Counted from the first letter of the stretch, positions 6,636-14,723 are shown. The stretch: 36,750 nt of DNA from Pseudomonadota bacterium (GCA_026388655.1 JAPLJI010000183.1:1-36750), one strand, 5' to 3'. Program-made: numbers and translations. The notes: generated from the letters alone by a model not told the origin.

Positions 6636-7871
6636 TTATTGGTCATCATGTTCATGCTCATGCTCGTAATCCGTGCCCGGGCCGGCGGGCTTTCTCTCCC
6701 CGGTCTTTAAGAAATAGGCATAAAGGGGCGACATCTCCCGCAACTTTTTCACAATGGGGGGAAATTCGGAAAGGATGTAATCGATATCGGCATCGGTGTT
6801 GTTCCGGGACAGGGCGAAAAGGATGGAACCCTGCCCCACCGCCGGGTCAACCTGGATCGCGGTCAGGACATGCGACATTTTCAGGGCCTTGGAAGCGCAG
6901 GCCGAGCCGCTGGAAATACTAATCGCCTTCTGGTCCAGGAACAGGAGCATGGCCTCGCCCTCGATGAATTCCACCGAAAAATTCACGTTGCTGGGAAGGC
7001 GCCGGGTCGGGTGTCCGTTCAGATACACATACTCAATTTTCGCGGGGAGCTCGGCAATCAGGCGGCGGCTCAAACCGGACAGCTTCCGGTAATTATCCTC
7101 GCGCTCGCTTTTGGCTATCTCGCAGGCCTTGCCGAAGCCGACTATGCCCGGAAGATTCTCGGTCCCGGCCCGCCTCCCGTTTTCCTGGATGCCGCCGTCG
7201 ATCTGGGGGATTACCCTTACTCCCTTTTTTAAATATAGGGCGGCCGCCCCCGGAGGTCCGTAAATCGGCGTTCCGGAAAATGTTAAAAGGTCGACCCCCA
7301 GCGCCCCGACCTCCACCGGCAGTAATCCCGCCGTGCACACGGCATCGGTGTGAAAAAGAGCCCCCTTCGCGCGGGCGATCCGGGCGAATTCCTCGATGGG
7401 CTGGATGGTCCCGATCTCGGGATTGGCCTGCTGGATGGAAACCAGGACCGTGTCATCCCGGACGGATTTTTTCACTTCCTCCGGGGAGATCAACCCGGAA
7501 CCATCAACGGGAAGATGGGTAACCTCGAAACCCGCCTGGGCCAGCCGGCGGGCGGAATAAAGCACGGAAAAGTGCTCGATCCCGGAAACCACGATGTGTT
7601 TTCCTTTCTGACGGTAGGCTTCCGCCGTCCCTTTCACCGCCAGGTTGTTCGCTTCGGAACCGCAGGAAGTGAAATAAATCTCTTCCGCCCCGGCCCCGAT
7701 CAGGCCCGCCGCCCGCTCCCGGGCCTGGTCCAGGGCCTCCCGGGACCTGGACCCTAGGGTATGCATACTCTGCGCGTTCCCGTAATTCTCCCCCAGGTAG
7801 GGTAGCATCTCCTCCAAGACCCGGGGATCGATCCGCGTATTCGATAGATTATCCAGATATACTTCTCTCAT
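6636..7871 (-). CDS. IscS-like protein lacking the PLP-binding lysine
   Basis: A 411-residue class V aminotransferase-fold protein of the NifS/IscS family. Conserved parts: YLDNLSNT start, TSCGSEANNLA, H100 (IEHFSV), NPEIGTIQPI, D176 (HTDAV), RAGTENLPGIVGFGKA, and the sulfur-carrying C324 (SSGSACAS). The lysine that normally forms the PLP Schiff base (the HK of SGHK) is missing: the sequence reads FSGTPIYGPPG, with T201-P202 in place of His-Lys. The following GPKG is GPPG, and the Gln of HTDAVQ is Cys179. The C-terminal ending LREMSPLY matches my memory of Archaeoglobus fulgidus IscS, a relative reported to lack this lysine and desulfurase activity yet to bind IscU. The tail ends in an acidic, His-rich EHEHEHDD that may bind metal. 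GGAG lies 9 nt before the ATG. First gene of the sulfur-relay cluster. Confidence 0.9.
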   Translation of the reverse strand: MREVYLDNLSNTRIDPRVLEEMLPYLGENYGNAQSMHTLGSRSREALDQARERAAGLIGAGAEEIYFTSCGSEANNLAVKGTAEAYRQKGKHIVVSGIEHFSVLYSARRLAQAGFEVTHLPVDGSGLISPEEVKKSVRDDTVLVSIQQANPEIGTIQPIEEFARIARAKGALFHTDAVCTAGLLPVEVGALGVDLLTFSGTPIYGPPGAAALYLKKGVRVIPQIDGGIQENGRRAGTENLPGIVGFGKACEIAKSEREDNYRKLSGLSRRLIAELPAKIEYVYLNGHPTRRLPSNVNFSVEFIEGEAMLLFLDQKAISISSGSACASKALKMSHVLTAIQVDPAVGQGSILFALSRNNTDADIDYILSEFPPIVKKLREMSPLYAYFLKTGERKPAGPGTDYEHEHEHDDQ

Positions 7872-7926
7872 TACAGTCTGCTCCGGAAAACACCTGCTTT
7901 AAGCCGGGGTGATAAGTGTATATATA

Positions 7927-7955
7927 AGGATAGAAACCAGGGAGGTCCAAGTCAA
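7927..7955 (-). promoter_or_regulatory. Sigma70-type promoter of the iscS cluster
   Basis: On the minus strand TTGACT (7955-7950), 17-nt spacer, TATCCT (7932-7927), about 55 nt before the iscS-like ATG. Good consensus and spacing. No iscR gene is in the window, and I could not recognise an IscR-type operator. Confidence 0.55.
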
Positions 7956-8166
7956 GGAAAAAAGACCTTATCTTTTTTCCCTTTCGTAAAAATTGAGACT
8001 GTTTTCAGGGAGGAAATAAACAGGGTTGAGAAAATTATTCTTGCCTTTATGGACATTTCATTATATCCTCATAAAATGAATTAGAGTGGTAAAAACAGGG
8101 TAGGGAATATTAATCCAAATTCCTCAATTTGAGGAATTTGCCCAAAGGGCCGCCACCGCCTTGGCG

Positions 8167-8240
8167 GGGCGGGATTAACCCCGCCCACAATTCTGTAGGC
8201 GGTCTTACAGACGAAAATTGCCAATCTTGTGCAATTTTCG
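8167..8240. other. Two hairpins in the iscS/LysM intergenic region
   Basis: The 387-bp divergent gap (7872-8258) holds no gene. GGGCGGG (8167-8173) pairs with CCCGCCC (8180-8186), and CGAAAATTG (8212-8220) pairs with CAATTTTCG (8232-8240). The second hairpin ends just before the ribosome site of the LysM/SPOR gene, so it could affect its translation or be the end of a short upstream transcript. The rest is AT-rich with a small palindrome CCTCAATTTGAGG near 8124. Confidence 0.5.
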
Positions 8241-8258
8241 GGTTAAAAGGGGGATAAA

Positions 8259-8996
8259 ATGAACGAAAAGCAAAAGAAAACATTAATGATCGCCGGGATT
8301 GCCGCGGGTGCCCTGATTCTCATTCTGATCCTGCTTCTGGTCCTCTGGCCGAAAAAAGCCCCGGTCCGCCCCGCTCCCGCCCCGGTGGCGGCCGCGCCCA
8401 AGCCGGTTACCGCCCCGGTCGTTCCCGTGGCCCCGATCCAGGTAACCAAAACCATCAACTACGCGCATGACAACTACCGGACCAAGCCGGGAGACACCCT
8501 CTGGGACATCGCGAAAAGGCCGGAGGTTTACGGCAATCCCGAACTCTGGTGGTACCTGGTCGAACCCAACGAGGAAATAATTTCCTATATCTACCAGAAA
8601 CCCAGCGGACGCTGGATCGCCTACGTCCTCCCGGACAAAGACCTGATCATCCCGCGGGAAAAATACACCCCCCAGGAAAAAATCTCCCAGTACCAGAGAA
8701 ACCTGGTTACCTACGCGGTTGACCTGGGAACCTATTCCAGCCAGGCGGAGGCCAATGCGCTCCAGATTAAACTCCGCAACGACGTTTACAGCGCCTACAT
8801 TGCCCCGGCGGCCAACGGGGTTTCGCTGCGGATCGGTTTCTTCACCAACCGGAAACTGGCCGATTTCGTCGGCAACGAGGTGACCAAGAAATACCCGGAA
8901 CTTAAGAGTTTCCAGGTGGCCCAGCCCGGCCAGGAAGAAATCCAAAAATGCCGTGACGAGCTGAGAAAATTCTTCGCCAACAAGATGAAGCTTTAA
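8259..8996 (+). CDS. Membrane-anchored LysM/SPOR-type cell-wall protein
   Basis: A 245-residue protein: short cytoplasmic start, one transmembrane helix at residues 9-30, and an Ala/Pro-rich spacer (31-60). A LysM-like peptidoglycan-binding domain follows at about 72-132 (KPGDTLWDIAKRPEVYGNPELWWYLVE, read in parts, then DLIIPRE). The C-terminal part at about 150-220 (VTYAVDLGTYSSQAEANAL and SLRIGFFTNRKLADF) resembles a SPOR repeat, which binds denuded septal glycan. It therefore probably sits in the inner membrane and contacts peptidoglycan. A second, shorter LysM protein lies at 25107-25628. A GGGGG-type Shine-Dalgarno precedes the ATG. The SPOR assignment is less certain than the LysM. Confidence 0.8.
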   Translation: MNEKQKKTLMIAGIAAGALILILILLLVLWPKKAPVRPAPAPVAAAPKPVTAPVVPVAPIQVTKTINYAHDNYRTKPGDTLWDIAKRPEVYGNPELWWYLVEPNEEIISYIYQKPSGRWIAYVLPDKDLIIPREKYTPQEKISQYQRNLVTYAVDLGTYSSQAEANALQIKLRNDVYSAYIAPAANGVSLRIGFFTNRKLADFVGNEVTKKYPELKSFQVAQPGQEEIQKCRDELRKFFANKMKL

Positions 8997-9093
8997 GCCG
9001 GAACCGGCGTTTCGGGTTTCGGGTTTCGGGTCTCGAGTTTCGGGTTCTAATCCGACCAAGCTATAAGGGTGGGGGATTCTTAACGCGTAAAGC

Positions 9094-10011
9094 ATGCCTG
9101 CGCCCATCCTATTTCTTCTCATCCTATTAAGTCTTCCGATTGAAACCCGGCATTTTGTGTTCTCTTACTCGGCCGAGGATCAAAAGCTGGCCCGGGAGCT
9201 GTCCGGAAATATTGAAAATATTCGGGAAGAAATCGTCTCTACCATCGGCTACGACCCCCCTGGAAAAATCGAGATCCTCCTGGCGGGCCCGGAAAGGATC
9301 GCCGCGGAGGAATCCACCCTGGAAAACTGGATCCCGCCGTGGAGCTCGGCCGTGGCCATCCCCGAAAAGCGGCTGGTCATCCTGAAAACCAGGGGCCAGA
9401 GGGCCGGCCTGCCTTTCGAACCGGAAAAAATCCTGACCCACGAACTGGTCCACATGGTCCTGGGTCCGGCCACTGGCCACCACCCGATTCCTCCCTGGCT
9501 GAACGAGGGCCTGGCCATGTTCCTGGCCCGGGAGTGGAAATTCCAGCACACCTTCATCCTCTTCAAGGCCTCGATCAGCGGTCCCCTTCCCCGCCTCTCC
9601 GAGCTCGACCGGGATTTTTCCGGAACCGAGGATGAGGTCCGGCTGGCCTACGGCCTGAGCTTCAGTTTCATCTCCTTTCTCCTGGAATCCTTCGGGAAAG
9701 ACCGCCTGCGGGAATGGATCGGAAGAATCGGCAACGGCCAGGACTGGGAAGAAGCCTTTTCGGAATCTTTCCCGAAAAACTTTTTCCAGGCGGAAAACGA
9801 ATGGCGGAAAAAGCTCAAGCTCCGTTACGCCTGGGCGCCGTTTATTTTCAGCGGGACCGGGATCTGGTTTTTGCTCACGCTCCTCTTCATTCTTGGCTAT
9901 CTGGCCAAGCGCCGCCGGGCCGAGCAAACCCTAAATCGCTGGCGGCAGGAAGAGGGATATTATTTTCCGGAAGAGGAGGATGACGATCCGATCGATCCGA
10001 CGGTGCACTAA
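9094..10011 (+). CDS. Membrane-bound zinc peptidase (peptidase MA-like)
   Basis: A 305-residue protein with an N-terminal hydrophobic signal (MPAPILFLLILLSLP), an extracytoplasmic catalytic domain and a C-terminal transmembrane helix (about 245-265) followed by a charged cytoplasmic tail rich in Glu/Asp. The catalytic domain has the zinc motif HELVH (116-120) and a downstream NEGLA with Glu138 as the expected third zinc ligand. This is the gluzincin pattern of the peptidase MA-like family, several members of which are membrane-tethered. The substrate is unknown. There is no clear Shine-Dalgarno before the ATG; a TTTCGGG word repeat fills the 97-bp gap after the LysM/SPOR gene, so co-transcription is possible. 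The tail EEEDDDP is notably acidic. Confidence 0.8.
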   Translation: MPAPILFLLILLSLPIETRHFVFSYSAEDQKLARELSGNIENIREEIVSTIGYDPPGKIEILLAGPERIAAEESTLENWIPPWSSAVAIPEKRLVILKTRGQRAGLPFEPEKILTHELVHMVLGPATGHHPIPPWLNEGLAMFLAREWKFQHTFILFKASISGPLPRLSELDRDFSGTEDEVRLAYGLSFSFISFLLESFGKDRLREWIGRIGNGQDWEEAFSESFPKNFFQAENEWRKKLKLRYAWAPFIFSGTGIWFLLTLLFILGYLAKRRRAEQTLNRWRQEEGYYFPEEEDDDPIDPTVH

Positions 10012-10017
10012 TTAAAA

Positions 10018-10149
10018 AAAGGTTCAAGGGTCAAAGTTCAAATGACAAATGAAACCCCAAGCTTCAAGGCCCAAGGTTTCGACATTTGGTGTTGATCCTT
10101 ATTTGAAATTTGGATTTTGGAATTTGAACTTCGGGCTCCCGGGAGCCCG
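10018..10149. repeat. Word-repeat gap ending in an 18-bp palindrome
   Basis: Between convergent genes. It contains GGTTCAAGGGTCAAAGTTC and the facing GGAATTTGAACTTC, i.e. inverted degenerate words, and ends in the perfect palindrome CGGGCTCCCGGGAGCCCG (10132-10149), two bases after the stop of the GT39 gene. The palindrome may act as a transcript end for both genes, but no T-run follows on either strand. Confidence 0.6.
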
Positions 10150-10151
10150 GC

Positions 10152-11657
10152 TTATTTCAGCCGGAAGAGATACAGCTCCGGATCCCCCCGGCTTTTCGCC
10201 ACCATCGAGTAGTTCTCGGCCAAATAACCTACCACGATTCCGTAGGGATCGCTGTCCCAGCTGTGGGCCTGCAAAAGCCAGATTCTCTTATACTTATAAT
10301 GGAGCTGCTCCATCTCCGCTTTTAACTTGGGCAGATCGCTTTCTCCCGACTTGAAATAGGGAAAACGATACAGCTCCATGTACCTGCCCCGGAAGTTGAG
10401 GTCGATATAATACTGGAAAATCCGGCTGATGTACCCGGCATTAAATCCCACCACATCCCCATCCTGGTAATTCAACGCCACCAGGCGGTTGGCCTCCCGC
10501 CAGGTGGTTCCCCGGACGAGGGAGTAGTGCAGGTAGAGCGGATAGGCAAATGATAAAAGCAAAAGTCCGGCCAGGATGATTTTCATCCATTTCCGCCGGA
10601 AGAAAAATATCCCTCCGGAGACCAGGAACAGGTAAAAGGGATACAAACCGATAAGATACTTGACCTGGTAGGCAGGTTTGAACAAGGAGGCCAGGAAAAC
10701 CACGAATAAAGGCAGGAAAAGGGAAAGGCCCAGAAACAACCCCGGGTGGAACGGCGAGACCTGCCCCCGGAAAAACAAACCCAACAGGGCCAGGGCCAGG
10801 AATAAAAGCGAAAAGGCCTCAAGCCAGGTCCCCGGCAGGGCCGGCCCGGTCCCGAAGACCCGGATGGTTTCCAGAATATTCCTGACGCCGGGATAGCCAA
10901 AGTAACGGATCATCCATTCCCCTTTCCCGGACCGGTACTGGGCGAGCAAAACCGGCAACCAGGGGGCGAAAACCAGCAGGATAATCCCCTGGCTGGCCAG
11001 CCAGCGGAGCAGGAAACCCTTCTGAAAATCTTTCCGGATCCAGTAAATCAGGACATAGAGGTTCTGGGCGAGCAGGATAAAAACCGTGAAATAGTGGGTA
11101 TAAAGCGAGAAGGCCGTGGCCAGGGCGTACCCGATCCAGAATTTCCATTGCCCGCCGCGCAAGGCCAGGATCAGGAGATAGGTGGAGAGGCAGACCCAGA
11201 AGAAAAAAAGCGGGTACATCCTGGCTTCCTGCGAATAAAAAATATGGAAGGGAGAAAAAGCCAGCAGCAAAGCGGCGATCAACCCCTGCGGCTTCCCGTA
11301 TAATTCCCGGCCGATGAGGTAAACCAGCGGGATCGCCAGACTGCCGAAGAGAAAGGACGGAAGGCGTAAAATCTCCTCCCGGATCCCCAGGGACAGGAAG
11401 GGATGAAGGATCAGGTAGTAAAGGGGGGGATGGACATCGGCCGCGGTCCGGCGAACGATTTCCACGATCGAGCTCCGGGCGAATTCGTAGCTTAAGACCT
11501 CGTCCAGCCAGACGCTTTCGTGACCCAGGTGGAAGAAACGCAAAATAAGCCCGGCCAGGAAAAGGGCGGAAACCGCGTAAAGCTCCCATCCGCTCCCGAC
11601 TGGGGAAGATGAAGTTGACTGTTTTTCCGGATCTTCCATTATTCTCTTTCCAGTCAT
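10152..11657 (-). CDS. Multi-spanning GT39-type glycosyltransferase
   Basis: A 501-residue polytopic inner-membrane protein of the GT-C fold (PMT/ArnT-like, GT39). The first periplasmic loop carries ESVWLDEVLSYEF with the catalytic Asp-Glu pair, followed by VHPPLYYLILHPFL, both hallmarks of this group. About 10-12 hydrophobic helices follow, then a C-terminal soluble tail. Such enzymes move a sugar from a polyprenyl-phosphate donor to lipid or protein at the periplasmic face. The dolichyl-phosphate-type GT2 at 12634 could supply the donor (inference). The start is ambiguous: the ATG at 11657 (GAGG close upstream) or the ATG six codons later (11639, with GGAAAGAG). It is the last gene of the glycan cluster. 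Confidence 0.87.
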   Translation of the reverse strand: MTGKRIMEDPEKQSTSSSPVGSGWELYAVSALFLAGLILRFFHLGHESVWLDEVLSYEFARSSIVEIVRRTAADVHPPLYYLILHPFLSLGIREEILRLPSFLFGSLAIPLVYLIGRELYGKPQGLIAALLLAFSPFHIFYSQEARMYPLFFFWVCLSTYLLILALRGGQWKFWIGYALATAFSLYTHYFTVFILLAQNLYVLIYWIRKDFQKGFLLRWLASQGIILLVFAPWLPVLLAQYRSGKGEWMIRYFGYPGVRNILETIRVFGTGPALPGTWLEAFSLLFLALALLGLFFRGQVSPFHPGLFLGLSLFLPLFVVFLASLFKPAYQVKYLIGLYPFYLFLVSGGIFFFRRKWMKIILAGLLLLSFAYPLYLHYSLVRGTTWREANRLVALNYQDGDVVGFNAGYISRIFQYYIDLNFRGRYMELYRFPYFKSGESDLPKLKAEMEQLHYKYKRIWLLQAHSWDSDPYGIVVGYLAENYSMVAKSRGDPELYLFRLK

Positions 11658-11787
11658 TTTCCTCGCCCCGAGAGAAAACGGGGAATTGGTTTATTCCCAC
11701 CTTCTCCCTCCCCCCTCCGGGAGGAGGGAAATATTAAGAAATGACTCTCCTAAACAATATCTCCCCTCCCTCAGCTTGCCCCGTCAA

Positions 11788-11818
11788 GGGCGGGGAGGGG
11801 AGGGGATTGAGGGGAGGG
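11788..11818 (+). other. G-run tract with G-quadruplex potential
   Basis: Six runs of 3-4 G (11788-90, 11792-95, 11797-800, 11802-05, 11811-14, 11816-18) with loops of 1-5 nt, facing a C-rich partner block (CTCCCCTCCC, 11761 on). It lies just after the methyltransferase stop and on the template strand of the minus-strand operon. The 11658-11821 gap also has CCTCCC...GGGAGG inverted blocks near 11705-11730. Confidence 0.5.
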
Positions 11819-11821
11819 TGA

Positions 11822-12559
11822 TTATTTTCCCCCGGGTTTTTGCAGCACCGCCACCAGGGAAACCCCCAGGGGCAGGCGGGATTTAAGCACAACCCACGTT
11901 TCCAGTATAAGCAGCTTATATAAGCAGGCGTTTAAACCTGCCGGGAACGGGAAAAGATCGCTCCCCGATTCCTTCCGGGATTTCCGGCGCCAGGCCCGAA
12001 ACAGGAAAATCGGAAAAAAAAGAAGAAAATTAAAATAGCTGATTTTCAACATTTCCAGGCCGCCGCCGTTGAAAATCCGGAGCAGGTCTTTCTTCCGGTA
12101 ACGGCGGAAATGCCCGTGGGCCCGGTCATGACCGCTGAAAAGAAAAGGAAAGGCCGGAACCGTAACGAGCAAAAATCCTCCCGGCCGGAGCACCCGGGCG
12201 GCCTCGGCGATGACCCGCTGATCATCCCGGACATGCTCAACCAGATCCAGCGCCAGGACCGCGTCGAAGGCCTGGCTCTTCAACGCCAGGTCCTGCGCGT
12301 CGGACCTGGCCAGCCGGGTAATCCCCCGCGACCGGCAGAATTTCAGGGCCGGGTCAACGCTATCCACCCCCACCGCGAAGCCCGAATCCGGGAGAGCCTT
12401 GAGCGTAATCCCGGTGCCGCAGCCCAGATCCAGGATCCGGGGCGCGGGCTTTCCGGGCAGATACCGGTCCAGGAGTTTCAGCAGCAAATGCCGTCTGCCC
12501 CGGAACCAGAAGTGGGAGGCTTCCAGGGAAAACATCTTCTCGTATTCGCGGAGGTCCAT
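11822..12559 (-). CDS. Class I SAM-dependent methyltransferase
   Basis: A 245-residue methyltransferase. Motif I ILDLGCGTG binds SAM; FDAVLALDLVEHV is the acidic/post-motif region; RVLRPGGFLLVTVP is motif III. The region after it (GHDRAHGHFRRYRK) is typical of methyltransferases found in polysaccharide and glycolipid clusters. The C-terminal third has a hydrophobic segment (YFNFLLFFPIFLFRAW) that may anchor it to the membrane. I choose the ATG at 12559 (MDLREYEKMF); the longer alternative begins with TTG at 12574, inside a repeat. Neither start has a Shine-Dalgarno, because the repeat element reaches almost to the ATG. Its place between GT2 and GT39 suggests a role in the same glycan pathway. 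Confidence 0.85.
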   Translation of the reverse strand: MDLREYEKMFSLEASHFWFRGRRHLLLKLLDRYLPGKPAPRILDLGCGTGITLKALPDSGFAVGVDSVDPALKFCRSRGITRLARSDAQDLALKSQAFDAVLALDLVEHVRDDQRVIAEAARVLRPGGFLLVTVPAFPFLFSGHDRAHGHFRRYRKKDLLRIFNGGGLEMLKISYFNFLLFFPIFLFRAWRRKSRKESGSDLFPFPAGLNACLYKLLILETWVVLKSRLPLGVSLVAVLQKPGGK

Positions 12560-12571
12560 GGAAAGGAAATT

Positions 12572-12666
12572 CAAAGTTCAAAATCCAAATGCCAAACAAA
12601 TGTCAAAAACCCAAATCATTTGAACTTAGACATTCATTGGGACTTTGGGCTTTGACATTTGGCATT
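12572..12666. repeat. Inverted word-repeat element between GT2 and methyltransferase
   Basis: The left half is A-rich words (CAAAGTTCAAAATCCAAATG, then CCAAACAAATGTCAAA) and the right half is their T-rich complements (GGACTTTGGGCTTTGACATT, then TGGCATTT), so the block can fold on itself. It reaches into the 3' coding end of the GT2 gene (12634 onward) and stops about 12 bp before the methyltransferase ATG. Confidence 0.7.
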
Positions 12667-13440
12667 TAATTTTTCCGTATACTCGCCCCGGAGGTCGAAC
12701 CAGCGAATCCGGAAAAGATCCCAGATCATCCGGAAGGAATCCCGAAAAATCCGGACCCGGCTCTTCGGTGAATTGATCCAGTGGATCGGAATCTCGCAAA
12801 TCGAGTAGCCGAACTTCCTGGCTAGGTAGAGGATCTCGACGTCGAAGCCGAACCTCTCGACCCTTTGCCGGGGAATGATCCGCTGGATGGCCTCCCGCGT
12901 AAAAGCCTTGAACCCGCACTGGGTATCCTTCAATCCGGAGATGACCAGGGACTGCACCAGGAGGTTGAAAGATTTTCCCATCGTTTCCCGAACCCAGTTT
13001 TGATGAACCTCGATCCGGGAGTCGGCCAGGGCCCGGGAACCGATCACCACGGAAATCCCCTCTTCCAGCAGGGGGAGAAAACGGTCGAATTCCCCGATCG
13101 GGGTGGAATGATCGGCGTCGGAAAACAGGATGTAGCGGCCCCGGGCTTTCTCGATCCCGGCCCGGACCGCGAATCCCTTGCCCCGGTTTTCCCCGAGCTC
13201 AATCAGGGCCAGCTCCGGGATCTCCCGGGCCTTTTCCCGGACCACCTCCGGGGTCCGGTCGCGGGACCCGTCTGAAACCACGATGATCTCGGACCGGAGC
13301 TTCCGCTCGCGCAGGTATTTCGCCACCTCGGAAAGGGTCAGGCCGATCCGGTCCTGCTCGTTGAAGGCCGGGATCACCACGGACAGATCCAGGTCATCTG
13401 ACCGCGGGACCGGTTTTTTTTCCTGAGTCTTATTCATCAT
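12634..13440 (-). CDS. Dolichyl-phosphate sugar synthase-like GT2
   Basis: A 268-residue family 2 glycosyltransferase of the DPM1/dolichyl-phosphate glucosyl-transferase kind. It has LSVVIPAFNEQDRI, VVSDGSRDRT, ENRGKGFAVRAG and FSDADHSTP (metal-binding DxD-like), then CGFKAFTREA and GFDVEILYLA. There is no C-terminal transmembrane pair, so it is a peripheral enzyme that would charge polyprenyl phosphate with a sugar for a GT-C enzyme such as the GT39 nearby. The ATG directly abuts the GT4 stop (13441), implying coupling. Oddity: the last ten or so residues (LNAKCQSPKSQ) are encoded by the intergenic repeat at 12634-12666, so the native C-terminus seems to have been replaced or extended by repeat insertion. 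Confidence 0.88.
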   Translation of the reverse strand: MMNKTQEKKPVPRSDDLDLSVVIPAFNEQDRIGLTLSEVAKYLRERKLRSEIIVVSDGSRDRTPEVVREKAREIPELALIELGENRGKGFAVRAGIEKARGRYILFSDADHSTPIGEFDRFLPLLEEGISVVIGSRALADSRIEVHQNWVRETMGKSFNLLVQSLVISGLKDTQCGFKAFTREAIQRIIPRQRVERFGFDVEILYLARKFGYSICEIPIHWINSPKSRVRIFRDSFRMIWDLFRIRWFDLRGEYTEKLNAKCQSPKSQ

Positions 13441-14601
13441 TCACGACACCAGGGAATCATAAAGCTCGGAATATTTCCGGGCGACCTCCGCCAGGGAAAA
13501 TTTTTCCACCGCCCGCTTTCGATTTTCGCCCCCCGCCTCCGGCCAGCGCCCCGGGACGGATAGCATCTCCTCCAACCCCCGGGTCAATTCCTGAACCTCT
13601 CCGGGGGCGACCAGGACGGCTCCCTCGCTTCCGCCCAGGGCTTCCACCGTTCCCGGAAGCCTGGTCGCCACCACCGGGAGACCGGCCGCCATCGCCTCGA
13701 GCAGGGCGTTGGAAAGGCCTTCCTGAACGGAAGGGAGGACAAACAGATCCGCCGCCTTCAGGTAGGGAGCCAGGTCCGGGATTTCACCTCTCCGGAAAAC
13801 CCGCTCCCGAAAAACCCGGGCCGCGGGCTCGGACAGGAGTTGATCCATCCTGGGCTCGACATTCTGTCCCTGGAATTGGCCGGACCCGATTATAACCAGG
13901 AACAGGTCGGGAAACCCGCCCGCCAGCCGGAGCCAGGCTTCCAGCAGGAGATGAGGGCCTTTTTCCGCCGAGATCCTCCCGGCATAAAGGATGATTTTCC
14001 CCTCCTCCGGGAGGTTGAGAGCCCGGCGTTGTTTTTTTTTCTCGGGGCCGGCGAGCGGGGAAAAATGCCCGGTATCGACGCCGTTGGGGATCCGGTGAAT
14101 CCGGCGGGGATCGAAACCCGTCCCCTGGAACTCGCGGGCAATCTCATCGGTAGTGGCCAGGAAACCGTCCATCCGCCGGAGGATGAAATTCCGGATGAGC
14201 CGAACCGATGGATTTCCCCGGCTCAAAACCCCCGCCCCGGCGATTTTTACCAGCACCCTTTTGCCCAGGAGTTTCATCGCCAGAGCGACCAGGGAATTGG
14301 GAAAAGAAACCAGGAGGAAATGCAGGATTTGAAAATCTTTCCGCTTCCGCCAGAGAAAAATTATCGAGGAAAGCGCGAAGGAGAATTCGGCCCGCTTTCC
14401 CAGGCCGGCGGGGGGAATCCGGTAGATCGAGAGGCCGGCCACTTCTTCGGATTCCGGCCGGGAAAGGTCGTGCCGGCGGGTGACCACCATGAAGCTGACC
14501 CGGCCCGCTTCCGCCAGTTTCCCGGCCATCCGGAACGCCTGGAGCTCGGTGCCCCCGACGATCGGAAAGAAACGATCCGAGTAAAGGCAAACCTTAATCA
14601 T
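13441..14601 (-). CDS. GT4 family glycosyltransferase
   Basis: A 386-residue GT-B fold glycosyltransferase. The N-terminal half has the GG loop FFPIVGGTELQAFRMA. The C-terminal half carries IILYAGRISAEKGPHLLLEA, the nucleotide-sugar site ADLFVLPSVQEGLSNALLEA with the paired glutamates of the EX7E motif, and GLPVVATRLPG. It transfers a sugar from an activated donor to a growing glycan or lipid at the cytoplasmic face. First gene of the four-gene glycan set, followed without gap by the GT2. The 122-bp upstream gap holds GGTGAAAGGTGAAAGG word repeats and leads to lolA. The acceptor is unknown. Confidence 0.9.
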   Translation of the reverse strand: MIKVCLYSDRFFPIVGGTELQAFRMAGKLAEAGRVSFMVVTRRHDLSRPESEEVAGLSIYRIPPAGLGKRAEFSFALSSIIFLWRKRKDFQILHFLLVSFPNSLVALAMKLLGKRVLVKIAGAGVLSRGNPSVRLIRNFILRRMDGFLATTDEIAREFQGTGFDPRRIHRIPNGVDTGHFSPLAGPEKKKQRRALNLPEEGKIILYAGRISAEKGPHLLLEAWLRLAGGFPDLFLVIIGSGQFQGQNVEPRMDQLLSEPAARVFRERVFRRGEIPDLAPYLKAADLFVLPSVQEGLSNALLEAMAAGLPVVATRLPGTVEALGGSEGAVLVAPGEVQELTRGLEEMLSVPGRWPEAGGENRKRAVEKFSLAEVARKYSELYDSLVS

Positions 14602-14723
14602 TCCATACCGGTGAAAGGTGAGAGGTGAAAGGTGAAAGGTTAATGGATAAAAGACCCGTTACTGGTTATCGGTAAACGGTTTTGCTTTCCCGCTTTCCCG
14701 CCTTCCAGCTTTCTCGCGCCTTC

